A stretch of 64,000 nucleotides of DNA, taken from assembly GCA_963932465.1 (NCBI GenBank), contig OZ010788.1, forward strand, positions 674,954,484 through 675,018,483, in the 5' to 3' direction. The stretch comes from Maratus speciosus (taxonomy: Eukaryota; Arthropoda; Arachnida; Araneae; Salticidae). The position numbers and the translations under genes were made by a program. Positions 1 to 11,279 of the stretch are shown in pieces (position 1 is the stretch's first letter; each line of letters starts with the position of its first letter). Below the pieces are notes generated by a model. The model made no database searches and had not been told where the DNA came from. It saw nothing but the letters and a program-made list of their open reading frames with translations.

Positions 1-954
1 TTATTAAAAAAATTACTTGCTAGGACTGGGCGATGTAGAAATTTCTTAAATCGATTTATCATCCATCCAACATCGCGATTTAGTGCTAAATCGCGATTTA
101 ACACCGATTTTACATTTTAGAATATGGAAGCCTATTTTTTAAGTTTTAGTAACAAAATACGATCTTTACGTGCCCCCCTCCTGTATTATTTAGTATACTT
201 AGCTTTTAATTTGTCAAATAATTTTGAAAAGAGGTATATTTTACACATAAAAAAGCTTTGAATGTCCCAAAACACTAGTTTTTTTTTTTTTTTTTTTTTT
301 TTTCCATTTTAAAAATTAGTGACCTATTGTAATACATTTTATAAACTCATTCTATAAGAAGTAATATAAAAGAAAATGATTTTTTTTTTTTGTCTGACTT
401 GTTATGCATGCTACAATTTAAATTCCTTAAGGGGGGGGGGGGGGGGGGCTTCCCCTAGCCCACTCAAATAGCACTTCATTGCTAACAGCCTACATACACT
501 TTTTTTTTACAGACACAGATTTAAAAAGTTACTGGGGTAAAACAGAAGCATATTAAAAGACGTCAATGATGAATTTAACTATTCATTTACCATGATGAGA
601 AAAGTAGTAAAAAAAAGGGGGGGGGGGGGGTGAGATATGAGAAATAAGGTGCAATTTTATATCTTTTTAACTTTTAGATTAAAATAAGATTTGTTTAACA
701 TAAATGCTGACATTTATATAGCGGATGGAGAAGGATTGAAAGTGTGGCCCTTGGAGCACATCACTGAAATTGCTGATTTTTTTTCGTGGTTGTTGCCATC
801 CTTTAAGATTAGTAATAAAATATAATCTTAAAATATATCTCTTTTTAATGATAACAAAATGTCAAAAAAGCAAAAATTCGCAGATCTGCAGAAAAATCTA
901 ATGAATGCCTCCTCCAGCCCTCCCTCATTCTGCTGTAAAAATAAAGTTACTTGA

Positions 955-1960
955 CTCATTACAGAACTTTATTAAAGTATTTTTAATTAATTACAAAATA
1001 ATAATAAATTAAAACTAAAATATTCCCATAATACCTAAACATATGAAAATTAATTTTTCATGAAAATAATGCATAAAAATATAAACTAATAATACCTAAA
1101 CATATGAAAATTAATTTTTCATGAAAATAATGCATAAAAATATAAACTAAAAATGGATGAATTTGGATATAAATAGTGAATCAATTTCAGCAAGATACTC
1201 AATCCATGTGACTGGCATTGAAATCGGATGTCAAATCTGATACATGACTATTTTAAAATATTTTAATTAATTACAGAATAATAGAAAATAAAGAATATGT
1301 ATTAAAATGTTACCCAAACATGTGAAAAATGAATGTTTCATTAAAATAATGCATAAAAATAAAAAATTAAATTCAATGAATTTGGATTTTAAATATGAAA
1401 CTTTATTCTTTTTTTCCAACCATAAATACTCAATCAATTTCAGGAAAAAAATATTATTAGTAAAAGAAAAATATTTAATGTGGATCACGGCCAAATAGTG
1501 ATACACAAAACAATGCATGATTATACCTTTAAAATAATTTCATTAATTACAAAATAATAGAAAATAAAAAATAAATGTTAAAATATTACTAAAACATGTA
1601 AAAAATTAATTTTTCATCATAAGAATGCATAAAAGTATAAACTGCAAGTCGATGAGTTTGGATTTTAAATATAAAACTTTATTATTATTATTTTTAATCA
1701 TATAAATGCTGAATGAATTTCAGGAAAACAATCTTTTGAAATAATGCAGGATTCTACTTTAAAACATTTTAATTAATTACAGAATATTGGAAAATAAAAA
1801 ATACATGTTGCAATATTACTCAAATATGTGAAAACTTAATTTATCATCAAAAGATTGCATTAGCATATAAATTGAAATTCGATGAATTTGGATTTTAAGA
1901 TTTAAACATTACTTTTTCCTTTCAACTTTATACTATATAAGTTCTTAATTTCTGAAAAAT
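955..1960. repeat. Diverged tandem repeat, four units of about 230-280 bp
   Basis: Units start near 981, 1260, 1538 and 1767 with the shared word TTTTAATTAATTACA. Each runs through TGCATAAAA, GATGAATTTGGAT and TCAATTTCAGGAAAA. The first unit contains an almost perfect 61-bp internal duplication (1030-1090 and 1091-1151). The small open frames here are low-complexity and not coding. The block lies inside the hAT-like element. Confidence 0.75.
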
Positions 1961-2045
1961 ACACATTCCAATCTCATAAACTCTGAATCTTGCTTACAAA
2001 ATAAATAAATAAATATCAATTCTTACTTAAAATCATCGTTTTCTT

Positions 2046-2289
2046 AAATCGCCTTTTTCTTAAATTGGATCCTGCTAAATCGATTTAACACCAGCTTGCC
2101 TTGTTTTCATTAAATTGTCTTTTTCTTAAATCGGAAAGCATGGAGGCTTGCGATGTTTGTTTAAATCGGATCGTCCTAAATCGATTTAACACCAGCTTGC
2201 CTTGTTTGTCTTAAATCGGAAAGCATTGAGGCTTGCGATGTTTGCTTAAATCGGATCCTCCTAAATCGATTTAACACCAGCTTGGCATG
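2046..2289. repeat. Tandem repeat, period about 85-101 bp
   Basis: The phrase CTAAATCGATTTAACACCAG followed by CTTG recurs near 2074, 2176 and 2261. A second phrase, TCTTAAATCGGAAAGCAT, recurs near 2124 and 2209. Each unit contains the palindrome TAAATCGATTTA. Confidence 0.8.
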
Positions 2290-2309
2290 TAAGTGGTAGA
2301 TACATCAAA

Positions 2310-2582
2310 GTAGATAAATCGATTTTCCGATGTTAGCTCTGAATCAGTATTTTATTTTAAATCGATTTAAAGCCAATGGCTAAATCGCGATTTAAGACAA
2401 TTGCTAAATCGCGATTTAAGATAATGGCTAAATCGCGATTTAAGAGATTGGCTAAATCGCGATTTGACATTAGCTAAATCGCGATTTCCGATTTTAGCTT
2501 AAATCGATTTAAGACCAATGGTTAAATCGGATTTCCGATTTAAGCTTTAAATCGATTTAAGAGTTAAATCGATTTAAGGCCC
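2310..2582. repeat. Palindromic short-period array (TAAATCGCGATTTA / TAAATCGATTTA)
   Basis: About a dozen self-complementary 12-14-mers occur every 20-30 bp, separated by short linkers such as AGACAATGGC. A single copy of the same 14-mer lies at 87-100 near the other end of the same element. The sites therefore sit in subterminal positions on both sides, where hAT transposases usually bind. Confidence 0.85.
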
Positions 2583-2597
2583 AGGCCTATTACTTGC

Positions 2598-3444
2598 ATA
2601 GTAAAAATTGACTCATTGCTGTCTTTAAAATAGCATCCTGTCTCTTAAATATTAAAAGTAGGTTTAAAAATCAAAAGAATGCCTTTAAAATTTTTTAAAA
2701 AGTGCCCTTAACCTTAAGAAACGAAAACATGTCCTTCAGAATCCAAAAGTGCCCTTTTCCTACAAGAAGTACCCTGTCCTTTTTTAAACCTGGGCGAAAC
2801 TCTGCTATATAAGATATTGTTTGTACCCAATATGTTAGAGTAAAATTAATCTGGGCAGCAGCACCCCCCCCCCCCTTCCATTGAAAAAGCTGACTCTGCC
2901 TACGATATGGCATAGGCATGTATATGTGATAGGTACTAACAACTTTGATATAGCACCAAGGAAGTGAAAAAACTGTAGAAGTTAGATATGGAATGGCCAT
3001 GACTCCTACACATAATTTCTTTGCTATCACTATTAAGTAATTCACACTTTAAAGGAAACAGGAGATTATCCTACAATGGACAAAGTTTCTCCAGGCTGTT
3101 TCAGGAGGGTGCTACATCGCCTTCCCTTTTGTTTGAAATATAGCACCATTCTTACTCCTCATCCAAAAAATAATGGCTCTTGTACTAAAAAACTTGCTTG
3201 CATAGTAAAACCAGACTCATTACCTTAACTTTTAAATTTAGATATTAAAAGGATGAATTTAAATATTTAAAAATTCCTTCTTGCTGATCTGTCCTAGACT
3301 AATTATTATAATTATAATGTTAAATCTTCTCCCTTCACCAGTTAACTTTGAAGCTATTGACTGGATTATGATCAGGCATAAAAGTGGGTAATAGGCAACA
3401 AAAGTGTAAAATTTTTTTCACCAATACATCGGCCCCAATTTTCC
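2598..3444. other. Intergenic, nothing recognised
   Basis: AT-rich sequence with a poly-C run near 2867. I found no gene, terminal repeats or tandem structure. A 116-codon open frame on the minus strand here has no recognisable domain and is treated as chance. Confidence 0.5.
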
Positions 3445-4080
3445 ATAAGTTAGAACATTTTAAGTGTTAATTTATACAATAAAAGGAAATACAACCGTAT
3501 GTATGATTGTTATTTTCTTTTTGTAACTTAAAAAGTACTTAAAAAAAATTTAAATTAACAATAAACGTACAGGATCATTGAATCAAAAAGGAAAATTGAG
3601 GACAATTTGCTAAAAGGTGTAAATCCAGATATATCTGATGAACTTATATGAAGTATGGTGATTTATTTTTTCCACATAAAACATATGTGCATCAAAAGAA
3701 CAGATGTATTATAATCCCGCATCCGCCATCGTGGATTTTTTTTCTTGGCGTGAATGAAAAATTTTTTTAATAATTATAATTATTATATTCTAGTTTTTTC
3801 AATATTATATTAATCTATCAACAATATTTAACCATTGGCAACATTTACTACTTGGCAAAAAAGGAGTTTTCATGCTATAAAAAAATCTAAGATGGCAGAT
3901 CAGGGATTACAATACATTTAAGCCAAAAACGAAATTCACCCTGGAAAGTCAAACTTCACTTACACTAGATGCTTGCAATATTAAGATCACCTTTGATTTG
4001 ACAGTTCTTTTACACAGCAATTCAGAAACAAACTTTAAGAATTTCATTAAATAAAATTTCTGATTAATTACATTTGTCCT
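3445..4080 (+). repeat. Left arm of a large inverted repeat flanking BRK1 exon 1
   Basis: 3445-3688 matches the reverse complement of about 7637-7862, sharing for example TATTTTCTTTTTGTAACTTA and TCTGATGAACTTA. 3940-4080 matches the reverse complement of about 7310-7450, sharing CACCTTTGATTTGA and CAGCAATTCA. A MITE (3705-3916) interrupts this arm. It is probably two copies of one old dispersed repeat in opposite orientation. Confidence 0.7.
3705..3916 (+). mobile_element. MITE with about 40-bp terminal inverted repeats, copy 1
   Basis: The left end TGTATTATAATCCC...GCCATCGTGGATTTTTT is the inverse of the right end AAAAAAATCTAAGATGGC...GGGATTACAATACA. The interior carries ATTTACTACTTGGCA, shared with the copy at 6643-6836 in the same orientation. 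Superfamily unassigned. The inverted repeats contain an AAGATGGCGG-like motif. Confidence 0.7.
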
Positions 4081-5898
4081 TCCCCCCCCCCTCTCAATAT
4101 GCTTCCAATATTTATTTGCATAAATTCAGAAATTGTCCAAAAATGGCGGATTTCTCTCTCTCTCTCATACATGTATGATACAAAAATTGAAGTATTGCAA
4201 CCGTGTATAAGTAACTTATCAATTTTGTAAACATAACATCTTTCATACCTTACCTCAGTTGATAAGCTTTTTAAAAGACATAAGATAAAAATGTCATTTA
4301 AGTCTGACTTTAATTGTACACATAGTATGCTCAACTACTGAATGTGGATATTTTCCATATTCCAATTTGGCCAAAGCAAAACTAAGGATGAGTTAGGTGT
4401 TGACAGGGGCCTCACTAAGGCGGGGGGGGGAGCCTCCCCCACCAAACATTCGCGAATGTTATTACACTTGGCAGATTTGCTTAAAACTTTAATAAAAACT
4501 ATAATATATTTTCCATTTCTGATAGACTGGGCAAAAATTACAATACTAATTGGGAATATTATTAAACTTTTAACAAATAAGAACTATATTACATTTTCTA
4601 ACTGTGGTAAGTTGGCAAATACTGAAATTTGACTTGGCAATTTAAGGTTCTCTACCCTTCCAATGATAAGATTATCAAACTTGTAATTATTTTTAGAGCA
4701 TCCTCATAAGCAGTTTCAATTTTACATCATAATAAAGAATTAATTAGTGTTTGGCATACATTGTTTTATTTTGTTTTTTTTATTTCTTGTATTCTTAACA
4801 CAGGTTAGATGAAAGTTTTAGTGTACAAGGAGAAGAAAAACATTTTAAACTAAAAATCACTTTTATGGGGAGCAGAGAAGGGTGTTAAAATAAAAAACAT
4901 GTTTGTCTTCCATCCCTATTTAGTGCTAAAAATCAGTTTAACATACATTCATATCATAACAAAGTTACTATGTTATGTAACAAATATTTGAATGAGATTT
5001 ACTACAGGCTTTGTTGCAGTTATCAAAAATGTACAAAAGAAAAATGCATATTTTTAACAAATCGTGGAGATGATGAAGAAAGAATTAATAAAGACCTGTG
5101 TTTTTACAACGTCACAAAAAAAAATCAGAAATTCGTAAATCCGGGAACTTTAAGTACTTAAGAGTAATAAATCTAAGAGTTATACGTAGAAATGTTTAGA
5201 AAAATACGAACTATTAAAAGATAACTGAACAAAGTCCTGTAGAAGTGCTAAAAGGGTAAGACACAATACTTTATAGCCATCAAAAATCAGTCGAAAGCAG
5301 ATAATACAATAAGCATTTAAGGAATAAAAAATAAAAATATGACAACTGAATTACAAAATTATTACCTATTTATAATCTAAACAATGAATTAATGACCTAA
5401 AAAAGTAAAACAAAGTGACGTTTATAACTGCACTGTCATTGACGAAAGGCAAAATTACATTGCTACTGTATGTAAACAACGTCATTGACTAACTTTTAAA
5501 TAAATTAATCAATTATTTATCACAAAATAAACTCAATTACCTACAGACTTCTATTTATACGCAATATCATGTTAAAATTTATTTTCTAAATATAACTATC
5601 AATAATTACATCTGGTTTATTTCGTGATATCGTTTCACTTCACTTTCAATTTACTGCTATTTTATTTTATTAAATGCTAAATTGATTTAATAAACTGTAT
5701 AAGATGTAGAAATAAATTTAAATAATACTGTTCTTACATCAAGATATCACTCAATGTAGTCGTAAATAAAATAAATGATGACCACGAGTTAACAAAGAAT
5801 AAACTGCAATTAATAGCTTTTTTTTCAGTGGCAACTTGCTACCTATTAAGATTAACTGCAGCCTGTATAACTGATTTCATTTATTGTAAACAATAAAC
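4081..5898. other. Upstream region and presumed promoter/5' UTR of BRK1
   Basis: No other gene is visible. A hAT-type terminus (CAGGGGCCTCACTAAGG, near 4406) lies next to a G9 run, but no matching partner end was found. Closer to BRK1 the sequence contains GTGACGT near 5416 and GTCATTGAC near 5435 and 5482. There is no TATA box that stands out. The transcription start cannot be placed from sequence. Confidence 0.4.
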
Positions 5899-5908
5899 AT
5901 GGCGGCCT
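5898..5908 (+). promoter_or_regulatory. YY1/Pho-like motif overlapping the BRK1 start codon
   Basis: The sequence AACATGGCGGC around the BRK1 ATG fits the known YY1 consensus AANATGGCGNC, which in animals is often placed at start sites just downstream of transcription initiation. The match is direct; any function is inferred. Confidence 0.35.
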
Positions 5909-6019
5909 TAGAGCGTGAAGCTATACAAAAACAAATTCAACAAGATTGGGCGAATAGAGAGTATGTGGAGATTATCACCGCCAGCATAAAAAAGATAGCG
6001 GATTTTCTCAACTCCTTTG
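5899..6019 (+). CDS. BRK1: BRK1 (Brick1/HSPC300), coding exon 1
   Basis: Encodes residues 1-40 plus the first base of codon 41 of BRK1, a subunit of the five-member WAVE regulatory complex (with WAVE, ABI, NCKAP1 and CYFIP) that drives Arp2/3-dependent actin assembly in the cytosol. The conserved blocks [11 protein letters not shown] and [12 protein letters not shown] are read directly, and the N-terminal REAIQKQI resembles the insect protein. The start is secure: an in-frame TAA lies at 5887-5889 and the context is AAACATGG. The donor is CCTTTG|GTAACA at 6020. Translating past it gives an immediate stop, so splicing is required. The complete protein is 76 residues against 75 in vertebrates. 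All three exons are intact. Alternative identities are not credible given the near-identity through the helical core. Confidence 0.97.
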
Positions 6020-6642
6020 GTAACATTTAAAATTTGTGATTGTTTAATATTCATAGTTTAAGACTTGCGAGCGGTGCTCGGCTCAACGATATGTCATTCA
6101 AAGCATTTTCTTTCATTTACGTCTTTTACTTGTGCAAAAGGCTAAAAAAAAACAGAAAAAGAAACTGATTTTATTATCGTAACATAGATTATTGATAATA
6201 CGTGTTGTGTGTATATATTGCCATGTTTATTAAATAAAAACCCACAGTGAAGTGTTTCATAAAAGTCAAACCTTTGTTTCGTCCTGTTTCTATACACCAA
6301 AATAAAATTTTTTAAAAATAACAAGCAGTATGTATCTTGTTTAGAATTTAAGCTAATAATTCTGAATTTTGGCAAAACAAAAGAGGATCTATTTTCACAG
6401 ATTTCAGTACTTTTATGTTACTCAGGTGGAAGTGATTAAATGGTAACCTTTGAAAACTGGTGGTAATATTAAAATGTATGCAACTTTTTTGAAAAATGTT
6501 CATTCTTAAAGAAACTAATTAAATTGTTCAAATGTAATGCATATTTCAATAATTTTGAGGACATTTTTCTTAAGCATATCATGGAGGGGTGTGTGTGAAA
6601 AAATCACAAAAATAAAGCCTTTCTACTTTTTGGCTTAGATGC

Positions 6643-6836
6643 TGTATTGTATTCCTATGCCGCCATCTTGGAATTCTTGATCGTTAAGGCTACCTCATTT
6701 ATATTTTATTATTTACATTTTATTTTTGTTAAGCCCAACATGGGCGTAAATCGCTGCTTGGCATTTACTACTTGGCAGAAAAGGGATTTTCACACCAAAA
6801 AAAAATCCAAGATGGCAGGCGCAGAAATATGTACAA
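6643..6836 (+). mobile_element. MITE, copy 2 of the 3705-3916 family
   Basis: Starts TGTATTGTATTCC...GCCGCCATCTTGGA and ends AAAAATCCAAGATGGCAGGCG. It shares the internal ATTTACTACTTGGCAGAAAA with copy 1, in the same orientation. It lies 0.6 kb into intron 1. A hairpin follows at about 6866-6910 (TCTGCACAGC ... GCTGTGCAGA), similar to the end of the 11836-12516 element. Confidence 0.7.
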
Positions 6837-7309
6837 CATCTGTTGTGAAAGTACAGCAAAGTTTCAAAAATCTGCACAGCTTGAGACCAAAGGCTGTGCA
6901 GATTTTAGTTTTGTAGATTCTGGATTAAATGATTTATTTTTTTCAACTTACCTTTTTTTTTATTTCCAAGAAGAGCATGTAATAATTCAATTTAAGAAAA
7001 TCCAAACTTGAATCTCTTTTATTTGCCTGTACATTGTCATTTTAATACCCAGAAATAATTTTTTGTTGCAATTTTTAAACATTTCTTATTTACAGTCCTT
7101 TGGTTGAGAACTTCAGTTTTCTCTTGTTGAAGTTTCTTTTGAATTCTGTAAATAGTCATTAGTATATTAAGTATGTGATTTATCACATTGCTAACAAAGC
7201 GTAGAATCAGGCACCTTTTTAAAAGCAAATTTGGACATACTTAGGATTGATGCAAAAATGCAAAGAAAACATTAGAAGCATATGGGAAAGGGGGGATGTC
7301 CAGAATGCT

Positions 7310-7862
7310 TAACAATTAGACATTTTTTCTACTCAAATCCTTGGAATTTGTTTTTTGAATTGCTGTACTATCAAATCAAAGGTGAGTTTTTATTATAAGC
7401 ATCTGAAAGTCATGTAAACTAAGTTCTTTAACTTAGGAAAGGAAGTTTCCATAAGGTTCTTTTTGTGACAGTATATTTTATTTTATTTATAAAACCTTTT
7501 TGGGTAATTTCAGTCATGCATCTTTGGAAATATATTTCTGGAGTAAAGATCAATTTAGCGTGCATATATTTAGCATAGATTTTTTTTTTCTGTAAAGTCT
7601 TACACAGTCAAATCATTCAAAATGATACATTTATTTTGAAAAATAAATCTCTATACTTCACGTAAGTTCATCAGATACATTTTAATGGGTTTATACTTTT
7701 AGCAAACTGTTTCCAATTTTCTTTTTTGATTTAATGAATTTATACATTTATTTTTATTTATTTTAATACTTTTTAAGTTACAAAAAGAAAATAGCAATCA
7801 TGATGTATACAGTTATAATTCATTTTATTGTATGAATAACTGTTAAAATGTGTCTAAATTAT
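7310..7862 (-). repeat. Right arm of the inverted repeat flanking BRK1 exon 1
   Basis: The reverse complement matches 3445-3688 and 3940-4080. Between the two matching blocks, about 7480-7630 has no counterpart in the left arm, whose middle is occupied by the MITE. Confidence 0.65.
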
Positions 7863-7907
7863 ACGAGTTTGTATAGATGAAAAACATTTTCCACCTTTTT
7901 TCTATAG

Positions 7908-8000
7908 GTCAAAATTAATATTTTTACCCACTGGCCAGTACACTGATTTTTTTCACTGGCCAGTTTTTTGTTAACCACTGGCCAGTAACAAAGTTATGTA
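7908..8000. repeat. CTGGCCAGT palindrome cluster
   Basis: ACTGGCCAGT occurs three times in about 60 bp, just after GGTCAAAATTA. The same start and GGCCAC-rich interior recur in the element at 12806-13136, so this is probably a fragment of that family. Confidence 0.5.
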
Positions 8001-8344
8001 CGCTCCATACAAATTGTGTTTTTTCTAACTATCAACATTGTAATTTATTAATATCTTTCACTTACCATTCGATATAATTACATTTAAAAAAAAAAAACTG
8101 GCATTAACATGTAACAGAAAAATATAACCAAGAAATTACTGCTTCCAAAATAAAAGTCAAACACATGTTTGATGATTTTTAGACATACTTAATGCAATGT
8201 ATAAAAGAGACAAGAAAATTGAAATATATTTTAAGAATTATTTTATTAAAATCTTGAATAATTTATATTTACTATTAATTGCAATGAAATAAATTCATAG
8301 TAAATTTTAAGAAAGGTTACAGCAGAGGTGGACCCCCCCCCCCT

Positions 8345-8700
8345 CCCCAGCACTAACTATGCATTTTTCTGCAACCATTTAACAAATTTCGCGTTTTTTT
8401 TCCCACAATATTTTGACGAAATTCACGTTTTTTCCTCGATCTTTTCACGAAATTTGCATTTTCCGTGATCATTACATAAAATTTGCGTTTTTCCGCGATA
8501 CTTTGCAGAATTTTGCGATTCTTTTTTGCGATCATCCTTTGACAAAATTTGCGTTTTTTCTGCGGTTTTTTGACGAAATTCACATTTTTTGCATGGTCCT
8601 TGGGCAAAATTCATGTTTTTTCATTATTCTTTGACGGAGTTGGTGATTTTTTTTCTGTGAACGATTGACGAAATAGATTTTTTTCGGCAACCCTATCGAA
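8345..8700. repeat. Minisatellite of roughly 30-35 bp units (ACGAAATTCGCG-TTTTT type)
   Basis: About ten degenerate units read TTTGACGAAATT(C/T)GCG followed by TTTTTT and CGCGAT. The unit is that of the larger array at 48565-49690. A hAT-type end (CAGGGGCGATTC on the reverse strand, 8798-8810) lies just downstream and CAGAGGTGGACC just upstream, but no target duplication is visible. Overlapping open frames on both strands result from the repeat. Confidence 0.8.
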
Positions 8701-9039
8701 ATTAGCAATATTTTTATGTCCGAATTTTTGGACTGATGACCGATTTTTTTTTTAATTTTCGGAACCGAATACCTTAAATTTTCAGAAAATTTGGGACAGA
8801 ATCGCCCCTGCTACTTTCTTTTCTTACATTCAGGAATCGCCGATCTGGACGCCGTAAATTCTGAACGAATTTCACCCCTTTCCCCCCTGGCATCGATGTT
8901 TCAACCATCGCGTTTGCCGAGTGGTGCCCATTGAGTTTTGCGAGTGAGGACAATAAAGTTAATCGCCACGTTTTAAGTGTTACTCGACGCTTGGCGAGTG
9001 CTAATTTTGTGCTATACTTTTTTCCCATTTTCGACTTTC

Positions 9040-9270
9040 TTGCCTGGTAGAACCAACAGAGTGAAAAGTGTCCAAGCTGGGAATCGAACCCGGAACCCTT
9101 GGAATAGCGCTCCAAGTGCTCTACTATTTAAGCTATGAGGACGACACCCAACTTAGCATCTCTCACTCATATATTTTGGTAAGGCTGCAACTGCAGCACA
9201 GATGGAACAGTCTTCATGAGTACACAATCCTGCGGCGAAACATGAGATACAAATAAACTCAGCATCGATG
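9040..9270 (-). repeat. Composite repeat with tRNA-like core (copy 1)
   Basis: On the minus strand, about 9150-9071 reads GTCCTCATAGCTTAAATAGT...GGGTTCGATTCCC, with good A-box-like and perfect B-box-like promoters. Only four acceptor-stem pairs form and the anticodon arm is misshapen, so this is a tRNA-derived repeat and not a working tRNA gene. The flank GCTGCAACTGCAGCAC and the downstream GCGGCGAAACATGAGAT are shared with 12720-13250. Confidence 0.7.
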
Positions 9271-9445
9271 AACAAGAAATATAATTTTTTAATTAATTTT
9301 CAACAGTAAAATTATTGAATATTAAGTACGTATTTCCCGGCTTTGACATTTTTCACTCTGTTGGTTCTACGCTTTGTTAGCGATGTGATAAATCGCGTAC
9401 TTAATATTCAATAATTTCAAGCGTAATTTCACTGCTGAAAATTGA
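9270..9445. repeat. Inverted AT-rich flank of the tRNA-like repeat
   Basis: TATTGAATATTAAGTACG near 9314 is inverted near 9395 as CGCGTACTTAATATTCAATA. The phrase CACTCTGTTGGTTCTACG lies between them and repeats the sequence next to the tRNA-like core at 9040. Related sequence occurs at 12545-12630. Confidence 0.6.
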
Positions 9446-9460
9446 CAAATTAGTTAAAAA

Positions 9461-9506
9461 ATTAGTCATTAGTTTTTCCTGAACAGGAAATACTAATGAC
9501 TAATTT
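9461..9506. repeat. Near-perfect hairpin
   Basis: TTAGTCATTAGT is followed by a short loop containing TTCCTGAACAGGAA and then the inverse ACTAATGACTAA. It is AT-rich and isolated, with no link to a gene. Confidence 0.75.
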
Positions 9507-9986
9507 TAGGTCTAGATACAACTCTGCTGTTCCAAGAATTTCGAAATTTTCACCTAAAACCAAACCTTCTTCAAAATTTTGTGTGTGTCACTGTCAGACT
9601 AAGTTTCACTATCTTCAGGTGGGTTCGTTATTGAAGAAATAATTTCTTCATCTGCAACATTATTTCAAGACTCCATCTTTATTATTCATCCATTCAACAA
9701 TTTTTTCTTCTTTAAAAACTCTTGTGAACCTGGGTTGAAAATTTTTGCATAATTCAAGAGTTCATATGCTTTAGCTTGTGGTAAGGTTAATTGAAAAATC
9801 TTTATCTTCATTTTTGATAAATAAAGAGCCAGGCCGTATTTTATGTCATGCATTAATTAAAGCCTTGTATGAAATATAAAATAAATTAATTTGCTATTTT
9901 CTTTAGTAGCCGATGGATGGTGCCGCTACTAAATCTGTTTGCATCTCTCGTGATTTCTATTATTATTTTACATTTTGTTGTGTGTA
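9507..9986. other. Intronic, no confident feature
   Basis: The reverse strand near 9770-9540 has short protein-like stretches, including an acidic serine-rich run, split by stops. They could be a decayed transposase, but no domain is recognisable. Confidence 0.3.
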
Positions 9987-11279
9987 GGGGAGAGTGGTAA
10001 TGAATGGGCCAATTTTTGGTTTTTAATTTTTTTAATTTTTTCTAATAATTGTTTTTGCCTCAGAATTGGCTTTTCAGTTGCTTTACTTATTTAGCTATAT
10101 AAAACAGTCATAAAAATTGGATTAGAAAATGTTTATAACGAATGATAATAGAAAATAAAAATATAAAAATTTGGCCCATTCATCTCCACTCATGGGGATG
10201 AATGAGCCACTAAATGAATTCAGTGAAAAAATGTGGAATTAATCTTTCATTTACCAAATATGACAAAATAAATGGCACTTGACATGATACGATTGAAAGC
10301 ATACTGAAATAGTAAGTAATACACAATGCTTATCAAAATTTATAAACATCAAAAGTGACATTTTTAAATCACATTATTGTAGCAGAAAAATGACAAAATA
10401 ATGAGATTATAAGGTCAAGAAAGAACATAAAATATGCATAAAAATAATAGATAATACACATTATGATTTAACGAAATTTATATATTTCAAAATTAATATT
10501 AAACGACATGGTTGTAACAGGGTTGAACTGCCTATTAATTGATTATTTAGTGTAAATTTGTGGTATTATTTATTCTATCCATCAGATTCAAAATGTAAAC
10601 AATTATTCTAGTTTTATATCAAATGAGAAAATGCTGGTAGTTGTGGTCAACAACCAGACAGTTTACCTTAATCATTTATATAATTTAACTTATGTTTCTA
10701 ATTAATAACTAATATTTCTTAGAGTGAAAATGTACAAATTATTTTTTAGACATCACTCACTATAAACCTATTCTAACTAGAAAGTAATTAAATCTAAATG
10801 CATGACAGCCAGTTATGTTTCATATTAAAGAGAAGATCATAAAAATAGGAAAAAAAAAAAAAATATTTTCATGATCCAAAGGTGGCCCATTCATGACCAT
10901 GATATAGTAGCCCATTGCCATTCAGCCCCACCTATACTTCTGGAATATATTCAGGTTTTTTTAGTATATTATATTCAAATAACATCTAAATACATCCTAA
11001 AATTTGTTTACAGATATGCAAAGACTTGCTAATACACATATCTGCAATGGAATAATAGATACTTTTCAGCTTATTTATTTTACTGAAAAGTGAAAAAATT
11101 TACTTTTCAATCAGATTCTTGACCATCCTACTCTAGTGGGAAAATGGCTTCTCCGAAACAATGGAAAATTGGATGAGTTTGGTAGAACAAATAACTTCAT
11201 CTATTGGTGGCATCTAAAATAATTTTATGCAAATACTTTTTCATATTTTGTTAATGGCCTATTCATTACCACTCTCTCC
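9987..11279. mobile_element. TA-flanked DNA element with subterminal repeats, 1.29 kb
   Basis: Inverted ends GGGGAGAGTGGTAATGAATG (left) and the reverse complement of CATTACCACTCTCTCC (right) are flanked by TA at 9985-9986 and 11280-11281. The motif GAATGGGCC recurs internally in both orientations (for example near 10177 and 10885). That organisation, and the GGGGAGA start, parallel the pogo/Tigger element at 17834-21550. No coding capacity remains. Confidence 0.75.

Larger units (their letters stand above)
21..2589. mobile_element. hAT-like non-autonomous DNA element, 2.57 kb
   Basis: A perfect 8-bp direct repeat, TTACTTGC, flanks the element at 13-20 and 2590-2597. The ends are inverted: TAGGACTGGGC on the left, and TAGGCCTGGGC when the right end is reverse-complemented. 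Eight-base duplication and an almost-CAGGG terminus are hallmarks of the hAT superfamily. No transposase reading frame is present. The interior is made of tandem and palindromic satellite blocks described separately. Confidence 0.8.

Noticed and set aside
1267..1518. Overlapping open frames of 60-85 codons on both strands in the AT-rich tandem repeat
   Set aside because: Low-complexity F/L/I/K translation arising from a tandem repeat inside a hAT-like element; no domain.
2310..2582. Regular spacing of short palindromes resembling a CRISPR array
   Set aside because: Spacing is irregular, spacers are similar to each other, and the sequence is in an animal genome inside a transposon; it is a satellite.
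2695..3045. 116-codon minus-strand ORF
   Set aside because: Contains a run derived from a poly-C tract, has no domain, no splice signals and no repeat partner; treated as chance.
8353..8634. Lysine/asparagine-rich repeated peptides on both strands
   Set aside because: Produced by translating the 30-35-bp minisatellite; the same pattern appears at 48654-49585.
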